From NCBI RefSeq assembly GCF_052119705.1, contig NZ_JBGQOP010000001.1:233881-297880 (forward strand): a stretch of DNA of 64,000 bases. Direction: 5' to 3'. Positions 26,624 through 35,000 of this stretch are shown here, piece after piece. A program made the translations under genes and the position numbers. The stretch's first letter is position 1. The number at the start of each line of letters is the position of its first letter. The notes under the pieces are model-generated. The model was not told the DNA's origin, made no database searches, and saw only the letters and a program-made list of their open reading frames with translations. This DNA comes from Oceanimonas sp052119705 (GTDB taxonomy: Bacteria > Pseudomonadota > Gammaproteobacteria > Enterobacterales > Aeromonadaceae).

Positions 26624-27649
26624 TTAGCGAGCAGGTTCCACGGATCCTAATAAGCAGGTTGTCATGGCATCGGCTAATTGCTGCATAAACACAAAGTAGC
26701 TGTTTGGGCTTGGCGTAATATCGGTCGCCAAGGGATCCAGTACATGACTGCGCGCCTGCGTACCGCGTAATACGGCGTCCACCACCGCCGGCTTAAACTG
26801 CGGCTCCGCAAACACACACACAGCTTGTGATTGTTTCAGTGCTTGATGAATACTGGCCACGGTTTTTGCCCCCGGCGCCCGCGCTGGATTCACCGTAAAG
26901 TGGCCCAGTGACGGCAGCTGGTAATGACGTTCCCAATAGCCATAAGCATCGTGAAATACGAAATAGCCAATCCCTTTCGCATTCGCCAATTGTGCGCTCA
27001 CACTGGCGTCTGTCTCTTTTAATCCTGCCTGAAATACAGCCAAATTTTCTTGATATCGATCAATATTCTTCGGATCCAGCTCGATTAATCGCGCGGCTAG
27101 CAGCTCGGCGATGTCGTTGGCGCCATGAGGATCCAACCAAATGTGTGCATCTTGGCCTGAATGATCATGAGTTTCTGCTTCATCTGGGTTGGTGATTACG
27201 ATTTTATCGGTATTATGTGCGGCGCTGGTTTCATGATGTTCATGTTCATGTTCATGTTCATGTTCATGTTCGTCTTCATGCTCATGCTCATGCTCATGCT
27301 CATGCTCGTCTTCATGCTTATGCTCAGCCATATCGAATTCTGCGGTTTTTAATGCCGACATTAACGGCAAGCTATTGGTTTTATCCTCTAGCAGTCGGGT
27401 TAAAAACACTTCTAACTCGGGGCCTACCCAGAGTACTAAGTCGGCGTGCTTTACTTTGCGCACATCTGAGGGGCGAAGCGCATAATCGTGGGGCGAGCTG
27501 CCCGGCGGTAGCAGCAGTTGCGGATCAGGGCCCCCTTTAGTAATGGCGCTGGCAATCAGTTGTAAGGGCTTGATTGAGACTAATACTTCTACGGCGCGTG
27601 CCTGAGTGCTGAGCGATAATAATAGGCACAGCGTTAACAAAGCTTTCAT
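26624..27649 (-). CDS. znuA: zinc ABC transporter substrate-binding protein ZnuA
   Basis: ZnuA captures Zn2+ in the periplasm for the ZnuBC importer. The 341 residues start with a signal peptide (cut near residue 19, TQARA-VEV). Metal ligands are H in GSSPHDYAL (near 55), H in DAHIWLDP (near 168) and H in VFHDAYGY (near 230). Between the first two lies a histidine/glutamate-rich loop (about 112-145) made of HEHE and HEDEHEHE repeats, encoded by a hexamer repeat at 27236-27330. Such loops are common in ZnuA and are thought to buffer zinc. The gene is divergent from znuC with a Zur-like box between them. Confidence 0.95.
   Translation of the reverse strand: MKALLTLCLLLSLSTQARAVEVLVSIKPLQLIASAITKGGPDPQLLLPPGSSPHDYALRPSDVRKVKHADLVLWVGPELEVFLTRLLEDKTNSLPLMSALKTAEFDMAEHKHEDEHEHEHEHEHEDEHEHEHEHEHEHHETSAAHNTDKIVITNPDEAETHDHSGQDAHIWLDPHGANDIAELLAARLIELDPKNIDRYQENLAVFQAGLKETDASVSAQLANAKGIGYFVFHDAYGYWERHYQLPSLGHFTVNPARAPGAKTVASIHQALKQSQAVCVFAEPQFKPAVVDAVLRGTQARSHVLDPLATDITPSPNSYFVFMQQLADAMTTCLLGSVEPAR
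27236..27330 (-). repeat. hexamer repeat coding the ZnuA His-rich loop
   Basis: On the plus strand GTTCAT is repeated perfectly and is followed by GCTCAT units, separated by GTCTTCAT. On the coding strand these are CATGAA/CATGAG codon pairs (His-Glu). Such arrays can change length by slippage. Confidence 0.8.
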
Positions 27650-27706
27650 GAAATGATAATCCGAGTCGATGATAGAATTTGATACTTAAGGTCAAGCGAC
27701 CCTGAG

Positions 27707-27727
27707 TAATGTTATAGTATTACAAAT
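27707..27727. promoter_or_regulatory. Zur-like operator between znuA and znuC
   Basis: TAATGTTATA G TATTACAAAT is an imperfect palindrome centred on 27717. Its core TGTTATAnTATnACA matches the gammaproteobacterial Zur box. It lies 24 bases before the znuC start and 58 before the divergent znuA start, so zinc-replete repression of both is expected. Confidence 0.75.
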
Positions 27728-27750
27728 TAAGAAGTAAAGGCATAAAACAC

Positions 27751-28488
27751 ATGACTAGGCTTTTAGAATTAACAGACGTGGGCTTGAGCATAGGCGGCAA
27801 CCTCATTTTAGAAAGGGTGTCATTAACGCTGCAGCGAGGCGAGATCCTGACCATTGTTGGCCCGAATGGCGCCGGAAAAAGCTCTTTGATCAAGTTAGTG
27901 TTGGGCCTTATTGCTGGTCACACAGGTACGCTGTGGCAACAGCCGGGCTTACGGGTGGGCTATGTGCCGCAAAAATTACACTTAGACTCGGTATTGCCGC
28001 TAACGGTGGCGCGCTTTATGAGTTTATCTCATGGCCGGCGGCTTACCGTGGCTCAAGCCTTGGCCAAAGTGGGTGCCGAGCGGTTAGCAGATCGTGCCAT
28101 GCAAGCGTTATCGGGCGGCGAAATGCAGCGCATTTTACTGGCGCGCGCCCTTATGATGCAGCCGGAATTATTGATCCTCGATGAACCCGCCCAAGGGGTA
28201 GATGTGCACGGTCAAACCGAGCTGTACGCTTTGATTAAGCAACTCTCTGATGAGCTACAATGTGGCGTTTTAATGGTGTCTCATGACTTACATTTGGTGA
28301 TGGCCAGCACGCACAGAGTGATCTGTTTAAACCAGCATATTTGCTGCCACGGCGAGCCGGAACACGTAGCCCGCCATCCGGAATTTGCCCGTTTATTTGG
28401 CCGGCCCGAGCTCGCGCAATTGGCGGTCTATACCCATCATCATGACTGTGACGATGAGCATCACGGAGACGTACGTCATGTGGGATAG
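27751..28488 (+). CDS. znuC: zinc ABC transporter ATP-binding protein ZnuC
   Basis: ZnuC is the ATPase of the zinc importer. The 245 residues contain Walker A GPNGAGKSS near 38, the Q-loop in YVPQKLHLD, the signature LSGGEMQRI near 122, Walker B LLILDEPAQGVD and the switch histidine in VSHDLHLV. The C-terminus is histidine- and aspartate-rich (THHHDCDDEHHGD), a common zinc-linked tail. Its 3' end overlaps znuB by 11 bases, so the two are translationally coupled. Regulation by the Zur-like box upstream is expected. Confidence 0.95.
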   Translation: MTRLLELTDVGLSIGGNLILERVSLTLQRGEILTIVGPNGAGKSSLIKLVLGLIAGHTGTLWQQPGLRVGYVPQKLHLDSVLPLTVARFMSLSHGRRLTVAQALAKVGAERLADRAMQALSGGEMQRILLARALMMQPELLILDEPAQGVDVHGQTELYALIKQLSDELQCGVLMVSHDLHLVMASTHRVICLNQHICCHGEPEHVARHPEFARLFGRPELAQLAVYTHHHDCDDEHHGDVRHVG

Positions 28489-29266
28489 TTTTTTACTCTA
28501 TGCCCTGTTAGCGGGCCTTGGCATTGCCATCTTAGCCGGCCCTTTAGGCAGCTTCGTAGTATGGCGGCGCATGGCCTATTTTGGCGATACTTTGGCGCAT
28601 TCTTCCTTGCTGGGCGTGGCCTTTGGTTTATTGCTGCAAATAGATTTAACGCTGGCGGTATTAGTGGCCTGCGTATGTTTGGGCATAGTGCTGGCCGCCT
28701 TACAGCGGGCAAGTTGGCTGGCCACGGATACCTTGTTAGGGATTTTGGCGCACACTTCTTTGTCGCTAGGCCTAGTGGCGCTGGCGTTTATGGAAAATGT
28801 GCGTGTCGATCTAATGGCTTATCTATTTGGTGATCTATTGGCGATCCAATTGGTGGACTTATATTGGATCTTCGGTGGTGGCTTGGTGTTGTTATTGGTG
28901 TTGCGCCATTACTGGAGCCAGTTATTATCAATTACCGTCAGTGAAGAATTAGCCCGCGTCGAGGGCATTAAAGTAGAGCGCTTAAAGTTACTCTTGCTGC
29001 TTATGATCAGCGTGCTAATCGCCGTTGCCATGAAGTTTGTCGGTGCCTTGATTATTACCTCTTTGCTGATTATTCCTGCCGCCACCGCCCGTCGTTTTAG
29101 CCGCTCTCCTGAACAAATGGCGTTTTACGCCATGGGCTTAGGTGTGGTGGCCGTGTTGGGTGGTTTGCAGTTGTCGGTCAGCTACGACACGCCCGCCGGC
29201 CCGTCGGTGGTGGTGATTGCCGCCGCTTTATTCTTGTGTTCGCATTTGTTGCCCAAAAGAGGGTGA
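28478..29266 (+). CDS. znuB: zinc ABC transporter permease ZnuB
   Basis: ZnuB is the inner-membrane channel of the importer. The 262 residues have about eight hydrophobic spans and the family segments WRRMAYFGDTLAHSSLLGVA (about 30-49) and LIITSLLIIPAATAR (near 190). The start at 28478 (MWDSFLLYALLAG) overlaps the znuC stop and has GGAGA nine bases upstream; a longer in-frame extension lies wholly inside znuC. The stop codon TGA is itself within the first unit of a heptamer tract. Confidence 0.94.
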   Translation: MWDSFLLYALLAGLGIAILAGPLGSFVVWRRMAYFGDTLAHSSLLGVAFGLLLQIDLTLAVLVACVCLGIVLAALQRASWLATDTLLGILAHTSLSLGLVALAFMENVRVDLMAYLFGDLLAIQLVDLYWIFGGGLVLLLVLRHYWSQLLSITVSEELARVEGIKVERLKLLLLLMISVLIAVAMKFVGALIITSLLIIPAATARRFSRSPEQMAFYAMGLGVVAVLGGLQLSVSYDTPAGPSVVVIAAALFLCSHLLPKRG

Positions 29267-29355
29267 GGCGTAAATGGTGAGGGGTGAGGTGTGCAACGCC
29301 GATATTACAGAGTTCGGGTTTTTACGCAGCTCACCTTACTGTTCACTCATCACAC
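29261..29355. repeat. convergent heptamer tracts (znuB and glycosylase gene)
   Basis: Forward, 29261-29294: GGGTGAGG, CGTAAAT, GGTGAGG, GGTGAGG, TGTGC, including the znuB stop. Reverse, 29331-29355: reading minus, TGTGATG, AGTGAAC, AGTAAGG, TGAGC, starting with the stop of the glycosylase gene. Each convergent gene therefore has its own sense-oriented tract. Confidence 0.75.
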
Positions 29356-29946
29356 TTTTAACACCTGATGCACTCTTTCGCGCAATGCGGGTAGTTCTTC
29401 TGCCTCAAACCACGGATTCTTGGTTAACCAATAACGGTTGCGGGGCGAAGGGTGAGGCAGGGGCAAGACAGTGGGCGCAAATTCTCGCCAATTACGCACG
29501 GTTTCGGTGAGGGTCTTATAGCGATTGCCATATTGATTACTTAAGTAATAGCGCTGGGCATATTGGCCAATCAGCAGTGTGAGCTCGATATTAGGCAACA
29601 GATTAAGCAAGGGTTGATGCCAAGCGGGGGCGCATTCGGGGCGCGGCGGTAAGTCACCGCTTTTGCCTTTGCCCGGATAACAAAAGCCCATCGGCATTAT
29701 GGCTAATATTTCAGGGTCGTAAAACTGCTCACGGCTCAGCTCGAGCCAGCGACGTAGGGTATCGCCGCTGGGATCGTTCCAAGGAATGCCGGTTTGATGC
29801 ACTTTTAAACCCGGCGCTTGGCCTATGATCATGATGCGTGCGGCGGGCGCCATTTGTAATACCGGCCGCGGGCCCAGTGGGAGATTCGCTTCGCAGATAC
29901 GACAGGCTCTGGCCTGCTTTAGTAACTGCTCAAATTCACGGCTCAT
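29350..29946 (-). CDS. uracil-DNA glycosylase family protein (iron-sulfur type pattern)
   Basis: These enzymes excise uracil from DNA. The 198 residues show the fold motifs GQAPG (43-46 region, with GIPWNDPSG following) and HPSPRN near the C-terminus. Four cysteines at 15, 18, 89 and 105 have spacing C-x2-C-x70-C-x15-C, which is the 4Fe-4S ligand layout of family 4 glycosylases. The length matches that family. It is unlike E. coli Ung. It is a single minus-strand gene 30 bases past the next minus-strand gene, so the two may be cotranscribed. The substrate is inferred from the family; active-site variants exist. Confidence 0.85.
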   Translation of the reverse strand: MSREFEQLLKQARACRICEANLPLGPRPVLQMAPAARIMIIGQAPGLKVHQTGIPWNDPSGDTLRRWLELSREQFYDPEILAIMPMGFCYPGKGKSGDLPPRPECAPAWHQPLLNLLPNIELTLLIGQYAQRYYLSNQYGNRYKTLTETVRNWREFAPTVLPLPHPSPRNRYWLTKNPWFEAEELPALRERVHQVLKV

Positions 29947-29976
29947 ACTGGCTTCCTTCTCAGATCTCTCGCTCCA

Positions 29977-30921
29977 CTAGTAACCCAGATTAAAGTCCAC
30001 TAAGCCTTCCATGGTTTTGCCAGACGTATACTTTAAATAATTACGACTAAAGCGCGTGACTATTTGCTCAGGAAAACTGTACCCCGAGTTGTGCGGCGTG
30101 ATCACCACATTAGGCATATCCCATAAGGGGCTGGCGGTCGGCAAAGGTTCGCTGGCAAACACGTCTAATACCGCAGCACCTATATTGCCATGACGCAGTG
30201 CTTGAATAAGCGCGCCTTCATCAACCGCATCACCTCGGCCCACGTTAAAGAATAGAGCGCCGGGTTTAAAATGATCCAGTCGGGCGGCGTTAAACAGGCC
30301 ACGAGTTTGCGGTGTTGAGGGCAAGACGCTGACCACCACATCAGCCCGAGGTAACACGTTATTAAGTGCCGGTAGCTGATAAGTATTATCAAAACCTGCC
30401 GCTTCTCGACCCGAGCGACTGACCCCTAATACCGTCATGCCAAAATGCTTGGCGGTGTGTGCTATGTGCTGGCCAATGCTGCCGGTGCCCATAATCAGCA
30501 TGGTTTTACCGCGAATGCTTTCATAGGGAATAGGCTGCCAGTTATGCAGCCGCTGTTGTGCCTTGTAATGGCGCAAATGACGGGTTAGCGATAATAAATG
30601 AGCAAACACATATTCACTGACCAAGGGGCCAAAAATCCCCTTAATGTTAGTTAGCTGATAATCTTGGCGGCAATCGGCGTTCAGTAATATGTCTACGCCC
30701 GCATAGGTAGATTGAGCCCACTTGAGTGCTTTGGCTTGGGGTAAACGAGCGCGAAGTCTTGCGGGCTCGCCGAGTAAAATATCGGCTTTAGCGAGAGCGG
30801 CTTGAATTTCGGGTTCGCTTTCTGGTGCCAAAATGGTCAAGCCGGGCAGGTAGGCCTGTTTTAATAACGCTTGGTACTCGGCGTTATCTTGGCTGAGCAA
30901 TAACAGAGTATGATTGGCCAT
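29977..30921 (-). CDS. D-2-hydroxyacid dehydrogenase (GhrA-like)
   Basis: This cytosolic enzyme family reduces 2-oxoacids such as glyoxylate or hydroxypyruvate with NAD(P)H. The 314 residues show the nucleotide-binding motif GTGSIGQHIA near 144, catalytic Arg in VGRGDAVDE (near 228), Glu in DVFASEPLP (near 257) and His in TPHNSGYS (near 276). AAGGAG is six bases before the ATG. The substrate cannot be read from the sequence. The following gene on the strand is the glycosylase, 30 bases away, with no functional link apparent. Confidence 0.9.
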   Translation of the reverse strand: MANHTLLLLSQDNAEYQALLKQAYLPGLTILAPESEPEIQAALAKADILLGEPARLRARLPQAKALKWAQSTYAGVDILLNADCRQDYQLTNIKGIFGPLVSEYVFAHLLSLTRHLRHYKAQQRLHNWQPIPYESIRGKTMLIMGTGSIGQHIAHTAKHFGMTVLGVSRSGREAAGFDNTYQLPALNNVLPRADVVVSVLPSTPQTRGLFNAARLDHFKPGALFFNVGRGDAVDEGALIQALRHGNIGAAVLDVFASEPLPTASPLWDMPNVVITPHNSGYSFPEQIVTRFSRNYLKYTSGKTMEGLVDFNLGY

Positions 30922-31036
30922 ACCTTCTCTCCTTATTATGCTTTTTGTAAGGGCATTTTGTGAGACAATGACACACGCATAAACTTATACCAGCGTTTGC
31001 GGCCTAAAATGTGAGTCTGGACCTTAAAGATTCATA

Positions 31037-31654
31037 ATGGCAAAAAAACGGCCATATAACCACAAGGAAATATCCGTGTTTGGCGATAAATTTTACAAAA
31101 AAATCAACAAGCTAGCTCCCTGGCAGCAAACTGTATTTGCGCTGGCGTTGGCCGAGCGGATGTATCCAAATTACCAGTTATTTAGTGAAACGAGCAAGAT
31201 GGGTAACGGCAAACGCTTTCGCGAAACGCTTGATATCTTGTGGACTTATTTAACCATTAAAGGCTCACGCGTGGATTTAAGCGCGGAGCTTGAATCGTTT
31301 GAATCTTTTATTCCCGATCCTACTAAGTCTGAAAGTTACGGTGCCTATCCTGCATTGGACGCTTGCGTGGCCTTGGGTTGTGCTTTTAACTCTGTGATTT
31401 GTCGTATTGGCGAAGAAGCTACCGAAGCTAGTCATGCCTCTTTGGGCACGGTCGCGGGTTTTGTTGAGCTATTGGCCGAGCGTGAGCTGAGTGAAGAGGA
31501 GCTGTATGAAGACGAGCTATTAATGGCGGAAATGGAGTTTCAAGTTGAGCTGCTAGACCGGGTGAGCCAGCCAAGAGATGCAGACGCTATTTTAGCGGTG
31601 CGTGACTTCGCCGCCCAAGGTGGTGTCTCCAATATCGGCATTAGCCTCGAGTAA
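31037..31654 (+). CDS. yjaG: YjaG/DUF416 family protein
   Basis: This 205-residue cytoplasmic protein belongs to the DUF416 (YjaG) family, recognised by the LAPWQQTVFALALAERMYPNY segment (about 26-46) and YPALDACVALGCAFN (near 104). The C-terminal third is acidic and helical. The function is unknown; in E. coli yjaG lies in the hemE-nfi-yjaG-hupA region, and here it is about 6 kb from hemE. The ribosome binding site is weak. A perfect palindromic terminator follows. Confidence 0.9.
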   Translation: MAKKRPYNHKEISVFGDKFYKKINKLAPWQQTVFALALAERMYPNYQLFSETSKMGNGKRFRETLDILWTYLTIKGSRVDLSAELESFESFIPDPTKSESYGAYPALDACVALGCAFNSVICRIGEEATEASHASLGTVAGFVELLAERELSEEELYEDELLMAEMEFQVELLDRVSQPRDADAILAVRDFAAQGGVSNIGISLE

Positions 31655-31670
31655 TGGCGGTGCTGACACG

Positions 31671-31703
31671 ATAAAAAACAGACCTTAAGGTCTGTTTTTT
31701 ATT
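31671..31703. terminator. yjaG terminator
   Basis: The perfect palindrome AAAAAACAGACC TTAA GGTCTGTTTTTT occupies 31673-31700. It is symmetric, so it can act in both directions. Confidence 0.9.
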
Positions 31704-32110
31704 AGTTAAGTAAAATTTCATAGCTCATGTGGAATTAGGGAAAACTTACCCTGAGAGACTTAAGACGTACTGATTACCAACAAAGCTCAGCCATGTTTCA
31801 GTAAACTAATCATCAATAAATTCAAAAAGATACATGAAACGACTCGTATTTTCGGTAAGAATATGGGACTCAGTTTGGTGTTTTGACCTTGTAGGGGCCA
31901 ATTTATTCGGCCCGGTTTAGTGTTTTGGTCTAAATCTAAACCTCAATAACAGCCAGCAAAGCTGGCCAGCCGAATAAATTGGCTGCTACAAAGGACAAAC
32001 CAAAACAACGCGCATCATGGCTGAAGTTCATACGTAATCAGGTAAGACGTTTTCGCCATGGAATCCACGTCCTTTTATTACGAGAAGCACGAAAAAATAG
32101 TGATCAGAGC
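31704..32110. repeat. gene-free region with repeat fragments
   Basis: No gene. The segment 31890-31990 holds facing copies of the core seen elsewhere: TTGTAGGGGCCAATTTATTC and CCGAATAAATTGGCTGCTAC. TTCATACGTAATCAGG (32027-32042) is the inverse of the CCTGATTAC.TATGAA end at 9298 and 43605. GCCATGGAATCCACG and AGAAGCACGAAAAAATAGTG (32055-32102) resemble the GCCACGGAA-type end. Confidence 0.55.
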
Positions 32111-32121
32111 GAAAGAAACGT

Positions 32122-32643
32122 TTAGGAGGTAAGAGCCGGCCCTTTCATGACTAAAGGTAGGCCCGCCGCGATAAATATTACCCGCTCGCAGCGTGCCGCA
32201 ACCGCCTGATGCAAGAAGCCACTTTCATCGACGAAGCGCCGCGACAGCTCACCTAGTGGTACTATGCCCATGCCCACTTCATTGCTCACTATAATTAGCT
32301 CGCCATTAAAGTTTTCCAGTACCTGCAAAAAATTTTGGCGCTCTTGTGCCCAGTTGCCCTGATGCAAACAATTGCTGAGCCACAGCGTTAGGCAGTCGAT
32401 TAGCACAGCATCATAATCCTGTAATGAAGCCAATGCCTCGGCCAGTGCCATGGGCGCCTCTATCGTTCGCCAGTGCTGAGGTCTTTGTTGTTGATGCTGG
32501 CTAATACGGGCCGCCATTTCATGGTCATTAAAAGCGGAGTTTGCGGTGGCGATATAAGCGACTTTATCACCTAAGTCGCTGCAGAGTGTTTCTGCCAACC
32601 GACTCTTACCTGAGCGGGCGCCACCCAAAATAAATTGTTTCAT
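32122..32643 (-). CDS. cobU: adenosylcobinamide kinase/guanylyltransferase
   Basis: CobU phosphorylates adenosylcobinamide and converts it to GDP-cobinamide in cobalamin lower-ligand assembly or salvage. The 173 residues begin MKQFILGGARSGKSRLAE, which carries the P-loop GGARSGKS. The family segments VAYIATA, RISQHQQQRP and VLIDCLTLWLSN follow, and SNEVGMGIVPLGELSRRF lies near 120-137. The start at 32643 has AAGGCGAAG upstream; a longer frame to 32694 does not. No other cobalamin gene is in the window, so a salvage role is likely if the rest of the pathway is elsewhere. Confidence 0.93.
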   Translation of the reverse strand: MKQFILGGARSGKSRLAETLCSDLGDKVAYIATANSAFNDHEMAARISQHQQQRPQHWRTIEAPMALAEALASLQDYDAVLIDCLTLWLSNCLHQGNWAQERQNFLQVLENFNGELIIVSNEVGMGIVPLGELSRRFVDESGFLHQAVAARCERVIFIAAGLPLVMKGPALTS

Positions 32644-32852
32644 CGGCTTCGCCTTATTGAATATTAAAGATTGATAATCTTGAATGCTTGCCATGATGAG
32701 GCAATTTTGTATAAGAAGAAGTTATGAGTGAACAAGCTAATCCTATAAATTAAGCCTAAACGAGCTAGTGCTTTCCTGCTTGGGCATTGCTTGGATATTA
32801 ATAACTAATAAGAAAGCAGAAAAAAGTAGCTCGTGAATAGCGGCTGTCGTGT

Positions 32853-33326
32853 TTATTCGTGCAACAAACTGCCCACTTGCAGTAGCGGAGCTACGTCAAG
32901 ATCGTTGGCATTCATCAACAAGGAAATGCGCTGTACCGAGGATAATAATAAATTCTGTTCCCACTCTTCGAGAGCTTGAAAGCGTTGAATAAAGCTTTCT
33001 TGCAAGGGGCGCGGAGCCGTTTTAAGTTTGTCTTTACCTTCATCGGTAAGCACCGCATAAACCTTGCGCTTATCGGTTTGGCTGCGTTCGCGGCGCACTA
33101 ATAATTTTTGCTCTAGTCTATCAATAATAGTGGTGGCGGTTGCTTGACTCATATGAGTTGATTGTGCCAATTTACGCATCGTAATATCGCCGTGCTCACT
33201 GATAGACTGCAGTAATAACAGCTGTGGGCCAGTTAAGCCTGATTCTTTACTGAGCTGGCGAGAATGCAAGTCTATTGCACGAATGATCTGGCGCAAAGCC
33301 ACCAGCATATCTTCATGTTTTTCCAC
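32853..33326 (-). CDS. MarR-family transcriptional regulator
   Basis: This is a dimeric winged-helix DNA-binding protein of 157 residues. The recognition region is MRKLAQSTHMSQATATTIIDRLEQKLLVRRERSQTDKR, split here as helix-turn-helix (about 50-73) and the wing (RRERSQTDKRKV, about 78-89). MarR proteins usually repress a neighbouring transporter or enzyme gene and respond to small aromatic ligands. Here the neighbours are cobU and yaeQ on the same strand, with gaps of more than 100 bases, so the target is not evident. No palindrome of MarR type stood out in the promoter region. Confidence 0.9.
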   Translation of the reverse strand: MEKHEDMLVALRQIIRAIDLHSRQLSKESGLTGPQLLLLQSISEHGDITMRKLAQSTHMSQATATTIIDRLEQKLLVRRERSQTDKRKVYAVLTDEGKDKLKTAPRPLQESFIQRFQALEEWEQNLLLSSVQRISLLMNANDLDVAPLLQVGSLLHE

Positions 33327-33408
33327 GGTGTTACAACTGCCTATGGTTAGCTAAAATTGGCCGCACCATAGCGTAAAATCAGCATTTTTTAAAGCCCAAC
33401 GAAACAAA

Positions 33409-33432
33409 GCCTTACGCTCCACGCCTCACGCC
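33409..33432 (-). repeat. post-stop heptamer tract (yaeQ)
   Basis: Reading the minus strand after the yaeQ stop: GGCGTGA, GGCGTGG, AGCGTAA, GGC. It follows TAA with no gap. Confidence 0.7.
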
Positions 33433-33969
33433 TTAACGCCATTGCTCGAGTTGCAGGTCTTGGCTGTGCTCGCCATCGGTGAGCTGCACCTCGGTTTCTT
33501 GCAAGGTGGCAAATAAGTCAATGCTGCGCTGGCACAAACGCGCCAAGGCCGCAGGCTGAGGATCACTAAGGTGATAAATGGCTAATCTCGGCAGTGCGCT
33601 TAACTCGGACTTATGTTTCTCCCACCACAATTCTGCGCTGCGTCCACCATAGCTATAGACGATTACTTGATCGCACCGCGACAGCGCCTGCTTGATACGC
33701 TTAACGCTGGGCTCACCCAGTTCAATCCAGATTAAAATGCGACCGTCGGGTGCTTTTAGCCACAGCTCGGGTTCGTCGTCTGTGCTCAAGCCTTTAGTGA
33801 AGCTTAAGTCAGGGTGTGCATGGCGGATAAACGCCAACAAGCGCACCATTAGGCGGGTGTCAGTTTCTGACGGATGCTGAGCCACGGTTAGGCTGTGCTC
33901 TTGATAATAATGGCGATGTAAATCGCTGATATTCAGACGAACTTTATGTAATGAGGCCGACAGCGCCAT
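33433..33969 (-). CDS. yaeQ: YaeQ family protein
   Basis: This 178-residue protein matches YaeQ throughout, from SASLHKVRLNISDLHRHYY at the start to ATLQETEVQLTDGE near the end. The family has a PD-(D/E)XK nuclease-like fold; candidate residues are E in DEPELWLK (near 65) and D/E in ILIWIELGEPSVKRIKQA (near 78-90). Nuclease activity is not established for the family, and YaeQ has been tied to RfaH-related phenotypes in enterobacteria. The gene is divergent from the YdjM-like gene. Confidence 0.92.
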   Translation of the reverse strand: MALSASLHKVRLNISDLHRHYYQEHSLTVAQHPSETDTRLMVRLLAFIRHAHPDLSFTKGLSTDDEPELWLKAPDGRILIWIELGEPSVKRIKQALSRCDQVIVYSYGGRSAELWWEKHKSELSALPRLAIYHLSDPQPAALARLCQRSIDLFATLQETEVQLTDGEHSQDLQLEQWR

Positions 33970-34183
33970 GGAGTTTACCCGTATAAAAAAGCGCTATGTT
34001 AACGGCAAGCCAGGCTTAAAGCCACGCTCTTACGCCTTACGTAAAAGATAAACGTCTAGCCTTTCGCAGCGCGGACATAAAGCGTACCGCGTAAGGCATA
34101 CAACGAGCCTATCGAATGAGTCCTGTTTTTTTATACAGCTCTGACTGTTACAATTCGCGCCCTTTATTCGCCTGGATTCGGTG

Positions 34184-34858
34184 ATGGCTGATTTTAAAAC
34201 CCATGTACAAGTCGCCACTGTGGTGTCGGGTGTACTGGCCAGTGCGCTAGCTTGGACCGAGCTGGTAAGCCTACCCGAAGCCTGTCTGTTATGGTTAACC
34301 GGTACCTTGGGCGGCATTATGCCGGACATAGATGCCGATACCTCGCGCTCCATTCAAATCATCTTTCGCTTGTTTGGCATACTGGCCAGCATCTTAATGC
34401 TGCTTTATGGTCGCCTGCATTTACCCCTGCTCGATACCTTGTTGCTGAGTGCGGCAGCCTACTTTTTGATGCGCTATCCCTGTTGTTGGGCGTTTACTAA
34501 GCTCACAGTGCACCGCGCCAGTTTACACTCTCTATTAGCGAATTTAGTGTTTGCGGTGGCGGCTGTGGTGATAAGCCATAAGCTATTTCAGTTAAGCGTC
34601 GAGCATTCGTGGTTGATGGGACTATTTATGTTTATGGGTGCGCTCATTCATTTATTGCTCGATGAGTTATACAGCATAGATTTGGAAGGGCGACGCTTAA
34701 AAAAATCCTTCGGTACCGCCTTAAAAGTCATGCAATGGCCTGCGCATTTGCCTAACTTAGGCTTATTAGCGCTGCTCTGGTTGGGGATCTGGTTAGCGCC
34801 ATCGCCCTCAGGCTTATTCGTCGTATTAAGGCAACTTTTGCCGCTGTTGCATAGCTGA
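34184..34858 (+). CDS. YdjM/YfhO-type membrane-bound metal-dependent hydrolase
   Basis: This 224-residue inner-membrane protein belongs to the DUF457 (YdjM) family of predicted metal-dependent hydrolases. Candidate ligands are H8 in FKTHVQVA, the MPDIDADTS motif near 47-55, HRASLHSL near 110 and HLLLDELYSIDLEGRRLKKSFG near 163-184. About six membrane segments are visible. The start at 34184 (ATG) is preferred over GTG at 34181. In E. coli ydjM is an SOS gene; no LexA box of the CTG-N10-CAG form was noticed immediately upstream. The physiological substrate is unknown. Confidence 0.82.
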   Translation: MADFKTHVQVATVVSGVLASALAWTELVSLPEACLLWLTGTLGGIMPDIDADTSRSIQIIFRLFGILASILMLLYGRLHLPLLDTLLLSAAAYFLMRYPCCWAFTKLTVHRASLHSLLANLVFAVAAVVISHKLFQLSVEHSWLMGLFMFMGALIHLLLDELYSIDLEGRRLKKSFGTALKVMQWPAHLPNLGLLALLWLGIWLAPSPSGLFVVLRQLLPLLHS

Positions 34859-35000
34859 TAAGTGAGGCGGACGACCTATGGTGGTTTTAATACATCTGCT
34901 AAGATAACGCCGCTGGTATGACTCGCTACCCCTGACTCGAATGCTAATAATGAGTAGCAGCCACTGGCATCTCCCCCATTCCACACACAGGACATAACAG

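Noticed and set aside
27236..27330. CRISPR-like array
   Set aside because: It is a coding hexamer repeat within znuA.
27161..27352. 63-codon frame with Met-Phe repeats
   Set aside because: It is the reverse reading of the ZnuA His-rich repeat.
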